Shown here piece after piece: positions 1-8,639 of a stretch of 64,000 bases of DNA. Position 1 is the stretch's first letter, and every line of letters starts with the position of its first letter. The position numbers and the translations under genes are program-made. Source of the DNA: Sphingobacterium sp. BN32 (lineage in GTDB: Bacteria > Bacteroidota > Bacteroidia > Sphingobacteriales > Sphingobacteriaceae); assembly GCF_030503615.1 (NCBI RefSeq), contig NZ_CP129963.1, forward strand, positions 2,976,001 to 3,040,000, in the 5' to 3' direction. A model generated the notes under the pieces. The model did no database searches. It was not told the DNA's origin and was given only the letters and a program-made list of their open reading frames with translations.

Positions 1-824
1 TGAGCTATGCCATTCCCAAGGTTATTATAAGTAATATTTTCGGTTGCAAAAGTATAATTCGCGCTGCTGCTCACACCATTGAACTTCACGTCGTTTAGCT
101 TATTGATAAAACCATTCATATTACTGGACATTTCAATTGTTGTTGTGATCAAGCTGAACTTATGCTTCATAACAACATCAAGTCGATTTGTCCCGTAGAC
201 CAAAGCTTTGTTTTTCAACATGTAAACCATGAGGTCTTGGGTAACCCCGGTTAACTGCACATTGTCGAGCTTTTTAACATTGTTCAAATAAGTTACGGCG
301 GCTGGATCAGTCGTGGTGCTACCGAAAGAGTAGACAATAAAACTGTAGGTTTTGCCAGCATCTAACTTCATGCTATCTTGGGTAGCTTCGCTCCCATGAG
401 TATAAACCCTTTCTGCAACGTAGTTTCCATTGCTATCAAAGGCGATCATCCGATAACGTGTTCCGATCGCAATTCTATTAACTTGAGAAACTGCTGCTGC
501 TTTCAATCCACCTCCACTTCCGGAACCTGGACGATTTAGCTTCATGTCTTCTAATTTCGAATCGATTAATTGTACATCAAGCATGTGTTCTCCATACTTC
601 ATGCTCGTATCGCTGACGATCGGATTAATGGCTGTAGCTCTTGTACTGGCTTTAGTTTCGAATTGAGAATCATCACCTGCTAGAAAGTCTTCGGCCAAAT
701 TAAGTTCTATATATGCTTTCCCTGGTTCGATCTTATCGTTGATTACTTCTTTCTGACACGATGAACTAGCTAAGGCTAAAAAAGCAATAACGCTTAGAAA
801 TAGTGCTTTATTTATATTATTCAT
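1..824 (-). CDS. Fimbrillin-like surface lipoprotein, C-terminus cut by window edge
   Basis: The minus-strand reading frame is open from an ATG at 824 to the first base of the window, so only about the first 274 residues are present. The N-terminus (MNNINKALFLSVIAFLALAS) is a lipoprotein signal ending in a lipobox, Leu-Ala-Ser-Ser-Ser-Cys, with the acylated Cys near residue 23. After it comes a Thr/Ser-rich, beta-type sequence with regions such as TRATAINPIV and a GSGSGGG linker. The layout (lipobox, short linker, 'TRA' segment, long beta domain) resembles fimbrillin or Mfa-like adhesin proteins of Bacteroidota, which assemble surface fimbriae after lipoprotein export and proteolysis. It lies 25 bp behind a 53-aa peptide gene in the same orientation and is probably co-transcribed with it. 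The family assignment is inference from architecture; without the C-terminal half it could be another surface lipoprotein. Confidence 0.6.
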   Translation of the reverse strand, partial: MNNINKALFLSVIAFLALASSSCQKEVINDKIEPGKAYIELNLAEDFLAGDDSQFETKASTRATAINPIVSDTSMKYGEHMLDVQLIDSKLEDMKLNRPGSGSGGGLKAAAVSQVNRIAIGTRYRMIAFDSNGNYVAERVYTHGSEATQDSMKLDAGKTYSFIVYSFGSTTTDPAAVTYLNNVKKLDNVQLTGVTQDLMVYMLKNKALVYGTNRLDVVMKHKFSLITTTIEMSSNMNGFINKLNDVKFNGVSSSANYTFATENITYNNLGNGIA

Positions 825-849
825 GTTTTCCTGTTTTAGTGTGATCGAA

Positions 850-1011
850 TTACCAGTCTAGATCTTTGACAACATCATCGTCTTTCATCCATTCTTCTTG
901 AACCACTTGGTCGTTTCTTTCGGGGCGAATTACAGCTGAGCCAGCAGCGATATCCGATTCCATCTCGACGTATGTCATCCGGATAACAGGAGTTAGGTAA
1001 GTGTTTTTCAT
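850..1011 (-). CDS. 53-aa peptide preceding the fimbrillin-like gene
   Basis: A complete small ORF reads MKNTYLTPVIRM...KDLDW from an ATG at 1009-1011 to a TAA at 850-852. It has no signal peptide, has an acidic C-terminal half (EEWMKDDDVVKDLDW) and ends in Trp. Its form (MKxTYLTPxI start, a hydrophobic/acidic middle with 'AAGSAVI', acidic Trp ending) recalls the short orphan peptides often found in Bacteroidota beside surface-protein genes. It sits 25 bp upstream of the fimbrillin-like lipoprotein, so the two probably form one transcript. The function is unknown. Coding is supported by position, ATG start and protein-like composition, not by a recognised domain. Confidence 0.6.
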   Translation of the reverse strand: MKNTYLTPVIRMTYVEMESDIAAGSAVIRPERNDQVVQEEWMKDDDVVKDLDW

Positions 1012-1471
1012 TTTTACTTAATAGTTTAAAAGGAAAAATACGCGCGAGTTCAGCTATAACTTTTCGAAAAAGCTTTCTATAGAAAGGCAGATAAAAAATT
1101 AATTAGTGAAATCTCTCAGTGACGTAAATTTCATTAATAGTGTGTTGTGTATATTCGATAGCTAGAGATCAAATACAATGCAAAAGTACAAATCTTAGGT
1201 GCTTTGCTACCGGATTTGGACCTACAGACGGGAGGCATTGAAAATATTGTAGAACATTAACTACGATAGTTACCAAAATATCGCATTAAAGCATAAATCG
1301 ACGTTCTAGCTCAATTAAAAAAGGTAGCTTAAAGTAACCCGTATGTAACAAGGTGCGTATGCAAATTAGGTCAGTTTCGAAATCTCGCCTAGCCGACTCA
1401 GAAAAAAGGGCCTTCTATTGTTGATACAAAAAGATAACTTCAACAAGACATTTTTCCCCGATTAGTCTTTG
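1012..1471. other. Divergent intergenic region, no gene seen
   Basis: About 460 bp separate the fimbrillin-type operon (minus) from the MATE gene (plus). No convincing ORF is present. On the minus strand TACTTTTG (1181-1188) fits the Bacteroidota -7 element TAnnTTTG, but no clear TTTG lies at the right distance. It could drive the small peptide and lipoprotein genes with a leader of about 170 nt. That promoter call is weak. Confidence 0.4.
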
Positions 1472-1479
1472 TAACTTTG
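1472..1479 (+). promoter_or_regulatory. -7 promoter element of the MATE gene
   Basis: TAACTTTG matches the Bacteroidota -7 consensus TAnnTTTG exactly. Transcription would start near 1485, so the coding region cannot begin at the in-frame TTG at 1477. The ATG at 1501 then has a leader of about 15 nt. The -33 element is not clear. Confidence 0.6.
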
Positions 1480-1500
1480 CGGTTCTTATTATTTGCAGAT

Positions 1501-2886
1501 ATGTTCCAAAAGTACAAAGCCAACAAAATGTATTACCTAAGCAGCATGGCATTAGCGGGCCCTGTTGTTATTTCGCAGCTAGGACACACGCTCGTACAAA
1601 CCGCAGACACCATTATCGTCGGTCAATTTGCCGGCACCATTTCACTTGCCGCGGTTTCATTAGTACACTCTGTCTTTATGGTCGTATTAGTGATCGGATT
1701 GGGTATAGCCTATGGCTTGACTCCGCTTATCGCACAAGAAAACGGTCGTTCAAATGATCAGGAGTGTGCTAAATTATTGTCGAATAGTTTTTGGCTAAAC
1801 TTTATTTCAGCCATCTTACTGTTTTTGTTTGTCTACTTCGGCTCCATGTATGCTATGCAACATGCAGATCAGGATCCTTTGGTTGTTGAAACGGCGAAGC
1901 CATACCTGCTCATATTGAGCTTATCTATCCTTCCCTTAATGATGTTCAACACCTTCAAGCAGTTTGCAGAGGGCCTCGGGTTTACAAAACAGGCAATGAA
2001 CATCACGATATGGGGAAACGTGTTGAACGTAATCCTTGCGGTTGTTTTAGTTAAAGGCATGTTTGGCATTAAGCCTATGGGGGTTGCCGGTGTTGGTATA
2101 GCTACTTTGGTGGATCGCATTCTGATGATGATCGTCATGGCCTGGTATGTATTGAAGTCCAGCAATTTCAAACGCTATATCCAACATTTCTCTATTCGCT
2201 TTATCGATTCGGAGCGAATGAAAAAGATTCTAAAGATTGGAGCTCCAGTAGCTATGCAATATGTTTTTGAAATTGGAGCGTTCGCTGGCGCTGCGTTGAT
2301 TGCCGGCAAGATTGGAGCGCTGGAGCAGGCGGCACACCAAACGGCGATTACGCTAGCTGCAATGACCTATATGATGGCAAGCGGGATAGCCTCGGCAGCT
2401 ACAATTAAAGTCGGGAATAGTTATGGCAACAAGAACTTCTTCCGATTGGAAAAATTCGCAACAGTATCCTATCATTTGGTTTTGGTGTTCATGGTTGTCT
2501 GTGCTATTATTTTCGCTGTATTCAATCAATATCTCCCGTATATTATCTCCAAGGATCAAGAGGTTATCGCACTTGCTGCACAGCTTCTGGTCATCGCTGG
2601 GATGTTCCAACTATTCGATGGAACGCAGGTCGTCGGATTAGGGATCCTGCGTGGAATGGGCGATGTCAATATACCAACTTTTATCACATTCTTTGCCTAC
2701 TGGATTGTCGGATTACCGATAGCCTATTTCCTAGGTGTGAAAACAGGCGTTGGAGTTAAAGGCATTTGGTATGGTCTAACGTTAGGATTGTTGACCTCTT
2801 CCATTCTATTATACTTCCGTTATAGACATATTATTAGAAAGCGTGAAAAGGACATGAGAACTAGCTTAATTAACTTGAATCATTAA
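1501..2886 (+). CDS. MATE-family multidrug/cation antiporter
   Basis: This 461-residue inner-membrane protein belongs to the multidrug and toxic compound extrusion family (NorM/DinF-like), which exports cationic drugs or metabolites using Na+ or H+ gradients. The sequence shows about twelve hydrophobic helices in two related halves. The first half starts with GPVVISQLGHTLVQTADTII, a characteristic MATE segment; the second starts near KILKIGAPVAMQYVFEIGAF. The length fits the family (about 450-470). The reading frame extends upstream to a TTG at 1477, but that codon lies inside a promoter -7 box, so the ATG at 1501 (MFQKYKANKM) is preferred. The gene stands alone and ends before a strong hairpin terminator. 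Substrate is not predictable from sequence. Confidence 0.88.
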   Translation: MFQKYKANKMYYLSSMALAGPVVISQLGHTLVQTADTIIVGQFAGTISLAAVSLVHSVFMVVLVIGLGIAYGLTPLIAQENGRSNDQECAKLLSNSFWLNFISAILLFLFVYFGSMYAMQHADQDPLVVETAKPYLLILSLSILPLMMFNTFKQFAEGLGFTKQAMNITIWGNVLNVILAVVLVKGMFGIKPMGVAGVGIATLVDRILMMIVMAWYVLKSSNFKRYIQHFSIRFIDSERMKKILKIGAPVAMQYVFEIGAFAGAALIAGKIGALEQAAHQTAITLAAMTYMMASGIASAATIKVGNSYGNKNFFRLEKFATVSYHLVLVFMVVCAIIFAVFNQYLPYIISKDQEVIALAAQLLVIAGMFQLFDGTQVVGLGILRGMGDVNIPTFITFFAYWIVGLPIAYFLGVKTGVGVKGIWYGLTLGLLTSSILLYFRYRHIIRKREKDMRTSLINLNH

Positions 2887-2924
2887 TCCTTTGGACTTGG
2901 GTTAAACCAACTTCACAGAATAAG

Positions 2925-2971
2925 AAAGGCGTCATGTAAAGTACTTTTAATAGCACTTACATGACGCCTTT
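2925..2971. terminator. Bidirectional hairpin terminator between MATE and E2 genes
   Basis: A perfect 15-bp inverted repeat, AAAGGCGTCATGTAA (2925-2939) and its complement (2957-2971), encloses a 17-nt loop. It lies between two convergent genes and can serve both strands; the flanks give T-rich ends. Confidence 0.85.
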
Positions 2972-2975
2972 AATA

Positions 2976-3009
2976 TTCTTAGATCTTATGTCTAAGATCT
3001 AATATCTAA
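2976..3009 (-). repeat. TTAGA-type repeat tract behind the E2 stop codon
   Basis: Read on the minus strand, the tract starts two bases after the E2 stop codon: ATTAGATATTAGATCTTAG followed by ACATAAGATCTAAG. It runs up to the terminator. The same kind of tract occurs at 35893, 50708-50829, 51112-51148 and around 54413-54500. It is part of an intergenic repeat family (see findings). Confidence 0.6.
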
Positions 3010-3011
3010 TG

Positions 3012-4424
3012 CTAAACCACACGGTTAATATCCCAGTTCTCTAGATAGTCTGCTACTCTTCGGATGAATTGCCCACCTAAGGCTCCGTCGATAACACGGT
3101 GATCATAGGACATGGAAAGATACATCATATGTCGGATTGCAATCACATCGCCTTGTTCAGTTTCTAAAACCGCCGGCTTCTTTTTGATCGTTCCAACGGC
3201 AAGGATGGCTGCTTGCGGCTGATTGATAATCGGCATGCCCAGGATATTTCCGAATGCACCGATATTGGTGAAGGTGAATGTTCCACCTTGGGTATCATCT
3301 GGTTTCAACTTATTTCCTCTCGCACGGTTCGCCAGATCGTTTACCGAACGACTGATTCCTGACAAACTCAACTGGTCAACATTCTTGATCACAGGAACGA
3401 TTAAGTTTCCTGTTGGAAGTGCTGCCGCCATTCCGATATTGATATTCTTCTTTCGGATGATATTATAACCATCCACCGAGACGTTGATCATCGGGAAGTC
3501 TTTGATCGCTTTAGCAATCGCTTCTATAATCAGCGGCGTAAAAGTAATATTTTCGCCCTCACGCTTCTTGTATTCATCTTTGACTTTATTTCGCCAGTTT
3601 ACTAGTCCTGTGACGTCTGCTTCTACTACTGAGAAAACATGCGGTGAAGTTTTTACACTGTTGACCATATGGTCGGATATCAAGCGGCGCATGCGATCCA
3701 TCTCGATGATTTCATCGCCATTGCTAGCTTTCACAACCTGCGCTGGAGCAGTCGGCGTATTGATGGTCTGTGATGCTGTTGCTTCTACTGCTGCAGGAGT
3801 TTCTTGCACAGGCTTAGCGTGTTCCATCGACGCATCTTGGCTTTGCCCTGTATTCGAGCGTTGTTGAATAAACTTCAATACGTCCTCTTTCGTCACACGG
3901 CCTTCTGCACCAGTTCCTGGGATAGTGTCCAATTCGGATTGACTAATCCCTTCGTGCTGCGCAATATTTCTGACTAATGGAGAATAGAAACGGATTCCAT
4001 GTTGTATAGGATCGTTATGCGAGGTATCATGGTTTTTAGATTGTTCAACTTGGGCAATGCCGGGTATAGGCTCTTCACTTTCCGAATGAGCTTCCGCTAA
4101 TTCATCTTCGGTAGGCTGCGGAATCTCTGTCGATACTCTTTCTTCCACCTGATGGGTTTCGGGAGCATCCTCCTCATCCTCGCCATCCACCTCTATCAAG
4201 GCGATCACATCTCCTACCTGTACTACTTGATTCTCTTCGAACAATCGCTCTTTCAATCTGCCTGATACAGGCGAAGGAACCTCAGAATCAACTTTATCCG
4301 TAGCAATTTCCGCAACGGCGTCATCTTCATTGATTTGATCTCCAACTTGTTTTAACCAATTGGTCAACGTAGCTTCAGATACGCTTTCCCCCATTTTTGG
4401 GAGTAAAAGTTTATAAATAGCCAT
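3012..4424 (-). CDS. Dihydrolipoyl acyltransferase (E2) of a 2-oxoacid dehydrogenase complex
   Basis: This is a 470-residue E2 core subunit, which passes an acyl group from the E1-loaded lipoyl arm to CoA. Residues 1-78 are a biotinyl/lipoyl domain with the lipoylated lysine at about K44 (ATDKVDSEVP). An acidic, Pro/Ala-rich linker follows, then a peripheral subunit-binding domain at about 146-182 (YSPLVRNIA ... GRVTKEDVL), a second linker, and the catalytic 2-oxoacid acyltransferase domain from about 240. The active-site motif DHRVIDG near residue 442 is intact. Of pyruvate, 2-oxoglutarate and branched-chain complexes, the single lipoyl domain and general form best fit a branched-chain or broad-specificity E2; this is inference. 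No E1 or E3 gene is adjacent. It may have its own promoter (TAATTTTG at 4487-4494). Confidence 0.88.
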   Translation of the reverse strand: MAIYKLLLPKMGESVSEATLTNWLKQVGDQINEDDAVAEIATDKVDSEVPSPVSGRLKERLFEENQVVQVGDVIALIEVDGEDEEDAPETHQVEERVSTEIPQPTEDELAEAHSESEEPIPGIAQVEQSKNHDTSHNDPIQHGIRFYSPLVRNIAQHEGISQSELDTIPGTGAEGRVTKEDVLKFIQQRSNTGQSQDASMEHAKPVQETPAAVEATASQTINTPTAPAQVVKASNGDEIIEMDRMRRLISDHMVNSVKTSPHVFSVVEADVTGLVNWRNKVKDEYKKREGENITFTPLIIEAIAKAIKDFPMINVSVDGYNIIRKKNINIGMAAALPTGNLIVPVIKNVDQLSLSGISRSVNDLANRARGNKLKPDDTQGGTFTFTNIGAFGNILGMPIINQPQAAILAVGTIKKKPAVLETEQGDVIAIRHMMYLSMSYDHRVIDGALGGQFIRRVADYLENWDINRVV

Positions 4425-4486
4425 CTATTTTTATTTCGATTGTTTGAAATACTAAGTTAATTATTAATACTCAACTAACAAGTGAA

Positions 4487-4494
4487 CAAAATTA
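4487..4494 (-). promoter_or_regulatory. Possible -7 element for the E2 gene
   Basis: On the minus strand TAATTTTG fits TAnnTTTG, about 62 nt before the E2 start codon. No TTTG is found at the proper -33 distance, so the call is weak. If real, E2 is transcribed apart from cinA. Confidence 0.3.
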
Positions 4495-4532
4495 AATATT
4501 TTGTAATCAAAAATGTTAGGAATATAATTTCG

Positions 4533-5783
4533 TTAAATGTCTTTTTCTTTTTGAAATAGATTCCACAGCATCAGAAGTGCTTGAGAGGTCGTTCTTTCGA
4601 TGTTTAATACGCGCTCCTGATGGAATTGAAACAGCTTTGTTTTTACTTCGGTTTTCCCTGCGATAGCAACCCACACAGTTCCTACAGGTTTGTCGGGAGT
4701 GCCTCCACCTGGCCCTGCAATTCCGGTCGTTGCAATCGCATAGGTGGTTCCTAATTGCTTTTGCACACCCTTTGCCATCTGTATTGCGGTCTCTTCGCTA
4801 ACCGCGCCACGGGCTTCCAATGTTGCATGTTCCACATGCAATAAAGCTTCTTTCACCTGATTTGAATAAGCGACAACCCCTCCAATAAACATGTCGCTAG
4901 CGCCAGCGACTTCGGTAATCTGCTTGGCGACATTGCCTCCAGTACAGCTCTCTGCTGTAGACAGCGTCGAATTGGACTCGACAAATGCACGCACGATGAC
5001 CTCCTCAAACCTCAAGTCTGCACGCGCTACGACCGCATCACCAATTCGATTTGCAAGCAGATCAGCGTACTGGTCTACATCTTTCTCCAATGCGTCTAAG
5101 TCGCTTCCACAAGCGGAAACACGCAAGCGCACGAGGCCAATCTTAGGAAGATAAGCAAGATGCAGATGAGCTGGAAAAGACGCTTCGATATCGGCAATCT
5201 GTGTTGCTAAATGCGACTCGCCGATTCCCACTGTCAAGATATAGCGGATGGCAATTTTCTCCTCGCTATGGAATTCCTTAAGCTTCGGTAAAACACGATG
5301 GGTCATCAGATTCTTCATTTCGAATGGTACACCCGGTAAGAAAATGAAGACTTTTCCCTCATGCGACACCCAAGTGCCCGGAGCTGTACCCCAATCATTG
5401 AACAACACTTCTCCATTTGCTAAAACGTCGGCCTGTCCAAGGTTGATGTCGGGCATGGAGCGATTCATGCGCGCAAATATGCTGCGAACATGCTCCAAGA
5501 CCGCCTCATCACGAACTAAAGTGCTGTTAAAAAATTTCGCAGCAGTGATCTTCGTAACATCATCCTTTGTGGGGCCTAATCCGCCTGTACAGATAATCAG
5601 ATCAGCACGCCGGGAAGCATTGTGCAATGCTTCAAGGATATGCTCCTCGCGATCAGAAATGGAAGTAATTTGCTCTATTTGGATTTGCAAGGACAATAAG
5701 GCTTGTGCCATCCATGCCGAATTGGTATCGACAATTTGCCCTAGCAAAATTTCATCACCAATGGTAATAATTTCTGCTTTCAT
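4533..5783 (-). CDS. cinA: CinA family protein (NMN amidohydrolase / competence-damage protein)
   Basis: The 416-residue protein has the usual two parts. An N-terminal molybdopterin-binding-like domain (COG1058) opens with MKAEIITIGDEILLGQIVDT and contains CTGGLGPTKDD. A C-terminal CinA/PncC domain contains STAESCTGGN and ATTGIAGPGGGTPDKPVGTV. The C-terminal domain deamidates nicotinamide mononucleotide in NAD recycling; the N-terminal domain has ADP-ribose pyrophosphatase activity in studied homologues. Length is typical (about 410-420). It follows lptD by 22 bp on the same strand, so the two are probably co-transcribed, as in many Bacteroidota. Confidence 0.93.
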   Translation of the reverse strand: MKAEIITIGDEILLGQIVDTNSAWMAQALLSLQIQIEQITSISDREEHILEALHNASRRADLIICTGGLGPTKDDVTKITAAKFFNSTLVRDEAVLEHVRSIFARMNRSMPDINLGQADVLANGEVLFNDWGTAPGTWVSHEGKVFIFLPGVPFEMKNLMTHRVLPKLKEFHSEEKIAIRYILTVGIGESHLATQIADIEASFPAHLHLAYLPKIGLVRLRVSACGSDLDALEKDVDQYADLLANRIGDAVVARADLRFEEVIVRAFVESNSTLSTAESCTGGNVAKQITEVAGASDMFIGGVVAYSNQVKEALLHVEHATLEARGAVSEETAIQMAKGVQKQLGTTYAIATTGIAGPGGGTPDKPVGTVWVAIAGKTEVKTKLFQFHQERVLNIERTTSQALLMLWNLFQKEKDI

Positions 5784-5805
5784 GGCATATTGGTTTATAT
5801 GCTTG

Positions 5806-8481
5806 TTAATAGGTAAAGTGACTGTTGCGCTTGGTTAGTTTCAAATCCTGAAGGATAGAAGCCTTGGCTCTGATCGTCACATTAAAACTCTTATATCGTC
5901 CAAATGGCACCCAGCCAACGGACATATCCCAACAATGGAGATCACGATAAATACTGATTTGCGACATCGAAGACTCCATACGAACAAAGTCAAAGCCCGT
6001 ATTGAACTGAACCTTCCACTTCGGTGTCATATTGAAATCACCATGCAGGTTGACCGTACTGGTGATGTTCGGTTTCATCTCCCTCGTCAGCTGATCAAAT
6101 ACGGATGTATAATTGAAACTGAAGGAACCCGACAGATTCCATGGAATATTGAAATCGACAAAGGCATTCGGGTCAGTACTGATGCGAGCTAGCGCCTGTG
6201 TCTGCTCGTCGGTCATCGCCGGCATGCTGTTTCTCAGAGAGTCGATATTATTATTCCTGCTCTTTGAAGCCTTAGGGTTAAAGCTATAGTCGAATGACAG
6301 ACCAAAGTTAGTCAGACGTGCTAATTTTCCATCCTTCACTGAAAAGCGGTCGATACGTCGTCCAGAGAATTTATCGTAGCTATACGGATCGAAACTTCCG
6401 TTGAAGTTGATGTTGATTTTTTGGTCAAAAAGAGATGTTCTTCCGGAGAAGCTGATAGGTGACAATTTCAGCGAGTCGGCAACAGCATTGTAGTTTCCAC
6501 TAAAGGTCAAACCTTGGATAATTGGAATTTTCTTGATACCATTACCCGTCGAGTCCTTATCGTCGCGTATCTTAGCTTCTAAGGTATTATCGATAGAAAA
6601 TCCGATACCCATGGACTTACCCATAGACGGCGTTCCATACACCGCATTGTCAAAGATAGAATAGCGTCTATAAGCTCCGTTCTCATCAATGAAATCCTTG
6701 TAAAAACCGTAACGCTCCGCTCCGAAATCTGGCCTGTAGTTGACATTGATTGATGGTGTCATGACATGTCGCATGGACTGAATCTTACCAATCCCTCTCT
6801 TGAAATTACCATAAACCTTAGTCGACAAACCACTGGAAATAGAATAATCGTAAGCACGTTTAAAGCCTTGGATGGTATCTTTAACCGTTGAATAGCCGTT
6901 GACCTCGTTTAATAATTTGTTCTCGACAGATTGGAAATACCAGCGCTCGGTGTAGTTCATTGACGTGTTGAACTGGAAATACTTTAACACATTCAAGCTT
7001 AAACTTACAGGAATGTTATGTTGGAAACCATTTGTAAACTGACTTAAGAAATTCCCTTTAAACAGAAGGGAGTCTTTCGTATTCACATAGTTTCTTCCTT
7101 GCAAGCTATATCCTACGGTGATGCGTTGATACCATTTCTGCTCGCCAATACGGTTTTTAGAATCAAATGGATTGAATGTAGAAACGTTCAAGCTGATTTG
7201 AGGAAGCTCCAAACGTATATCCCCATTTCGCATATCCTGCTCATGGCGTAAGCTGGAAGTGAAATTCACTTTACCGTCTGCAAACACTTTACCGTATGCG
7301 ATGGAAGACCCCATGCGGTTATTAGTAATCTGGTTGATATCGTAAGTACTGTTCGCTGCTGTATTTCTAAAATATGAGGTCGTACCGAAGTTTACCGAAG
7401 CAGTAAAGGAGGTTCCCGGGTTAGCTTCCTGACGTTGGGTGTGGTTCCAAGTGACGTTGAAGTCTTTGTTTCTTCCGAAATTTGGCGTGCCTTCCACCCC
7501 GGTTACTGTAGAACCGTAGCGAAGCGCGAAGTTACCATTGAACTTGTAGTTCACTAAATATTGCGTGCGCATGCTCGCTTCCCAAGATCCCTTAGAATAT
7601 AAATTACCACGGAATTCCGTATCCCAATAGTCGTTAAACGTGAGGTACCAACCTAGGTCGCGCATGGAGAACCCTCGTGCTGCATCCTCTCCAAACGAAG
7701 GGAATAGGAACCCAGAGCTCTTTTTATCTTGTTTTGGGAAGAAGCCAAATGGAATGGCTAAGAACTTTAATGGGATATTTTCAACGACTAGATAGGAAGG
7801 TCCAGCGATAATCTGCTTATCGGTGATCACACCTTTGGTGATCTGTATACCAAAGTGCGTATGCGGAAATGGCAAATTACAGGTACTGTATAATCCTTGG
7901 TAAATAGATGTTTCGTCGTAAATATTCTTCCGCACCTCACGAGCTTGGATAAAGCCTCCATCGACTTCCGTCATCACCCCGAAAGTCTTCGGAATCTGAC
8001 TTTTGTAGTTATACAACAGGGAGTCTACTGCAATTGGCGCTTCGCCCGGCATAATCACAACCGGTCTACCCACATATTTTCCGTTATGATCGACCACACC
8101 GGATGCAAACAACACATTGGTATTTCGGTCCAAACGGATATAATCAGCCGCTAATTCAAAGCCTTGATATTTAACCTTCGCGCCTTTAAAAAGATGGAGA
8201 ATATTCTTACTTACTTCGTTCCAAGACGAGTCGTTGGCTACAATACTAACCGTCGTTTCTAAACCCGAACTATCCTGCATCACGACAGTATCCTGACCAG
8301 TAACCTCTCGGAAGTTATTTTTCGTACTATCTACTGTTAATAAAGTCGAATCTTGTAGCTTTTTTGTGCTATCTTGTGTAACGCGAGGACGTCTCAATGA
8401 AGTTTCTTCCTGTGCCTGCAATGAGGCCACTCCGGCTAAAAGGAAAAACAGGATATGGAAAAAACAACTTAAAGCCTTCAA
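5806..8481 (-). CDS. lptD: LPS-assembly outer-membrane protein LptD
   Basis: This 891-residue protein begins with a cleavable signal peptide (MKALSCFFHILFFLLAGVAS...QAQ). The periplasmic OstA/LptA-like beta-jellyroll follows (from about 90, 'LFKGAKVKYQGFELAADYIR') and then a large region of alternating beta strands forming the barrel. LptD is the outer-membrane pore that inserts lipopolysaccharide delivered from the inner membrane by the Lpt bridge. Bacteroidota LptD proteins are divergent but of this length and order. It is divergent from an Amidase_3 gene and MCE gene, an arrangement common in the phylum, so the locus as a whole concerns the cell envelope. A minus-strand TATTTTTG at 8529-8536 may be its promoter. 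Confidence 0.85.
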   Translation of the reverse strand: MKALSCFFHILFFLLAGVASLQAQEETSLRRPRVTQDSTKKLQDSTLLTVDSTKNNFREVTGQDTVVMQDSSGLETTVSIVANDSSWNEVSKNILHLFKGAKVKYQGFELAADYIRLDRNTNVLFASGVVDHNGKYVGRPVVIMPGEAPIAVDSLLYNYKSQIPKTFGVMTEVDGGFIQAREVRKNIYDETSIYQGLYSTCNLPFPHTHFGIQITKGVITDKQIIAGPSYLVVENIPLKFLAIPFGFFPKQDKKSSGFLFPSFGEDAARGFSMRDLGWYLTFNDYWDTEFRGNLYSKGSWEASMRTQYLVNYKFNGNFALRYGSTVTGVEGTPNFGRNKDFNVTWNHTQRQEANPGTSFTASVNFGTTSYFRNTAANSTYDINQITNNRMGSSIAYGKVFADGKVNFTSSLRHEQDMRNGDIRLELPQISLNVSTFNPFDSKNRIGEQKWYQRITVGYSLQGRNYVNTKDSLLFKGNFLSQFTNGFQHNIPVSLSLNVLKYFQFNTSMNYTERWYFQSVENKLLNEVNGYSTVKDTIQGFKRAYDYSISSGLSTKVYGNFKRGIGKIQSMRHVMTPSINVNYRPDFGAERYGFYKDFIDENGAYRRYSIFDNAVYGTPSMGKSMGIGFSIDNTLEAKIRDDKDSTGNGIKKIPIIQGLTFSGNYNAVADSLKLSPISFSGRTSLFDQKININFNGSFDPYSYDKFSGRRIDRFSVKDGKLARLTNFGLSFDYSFNPKASKSRNNNIDSLRNSMPAMTDEQTQALARISTDPNAFVDFNIPWNLSGSFSFNYTSVFDQLTREMKPNITSTVNLHGDFNMTPKWKVQFNTGFDFVRMESSMSQISIYRDLHCWDMSVGWVPFGRYKSFNVTIRAKASILQDLKLTKRNSHFTY

Positions 8482-8528
8482 AATGAATTATGAATGTTAT
8501 TTTTGTGCTAATTTTAAACTCTTGATGG

Positions 8529-8536
8529 CAAAAATA
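8529..8536 (-). promoter_or_regulatory. Possible -7 element for lptD
   Basis: The minus strand carries TATTTTTG (TAnnTTTG), 48 nt before the lptD start codon. A matching -33 TTTG was not found. Confidence 0.35.
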
Positions 8537-8639
8537 GTCAAAAATCTATTACATATATGAGGTTTTCGACAATCTTAATCATATTTAACAATTTGTGAGT
8601 TTGAAACGCGTTGATAGATATAATAATTTGAAAATAGTG

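Noticed and set aside
8595..8639. GTG start for the first amidase
   Set aside because: It would add 15 residues before a good signal-anchor; the ATG at 8640 fits better.
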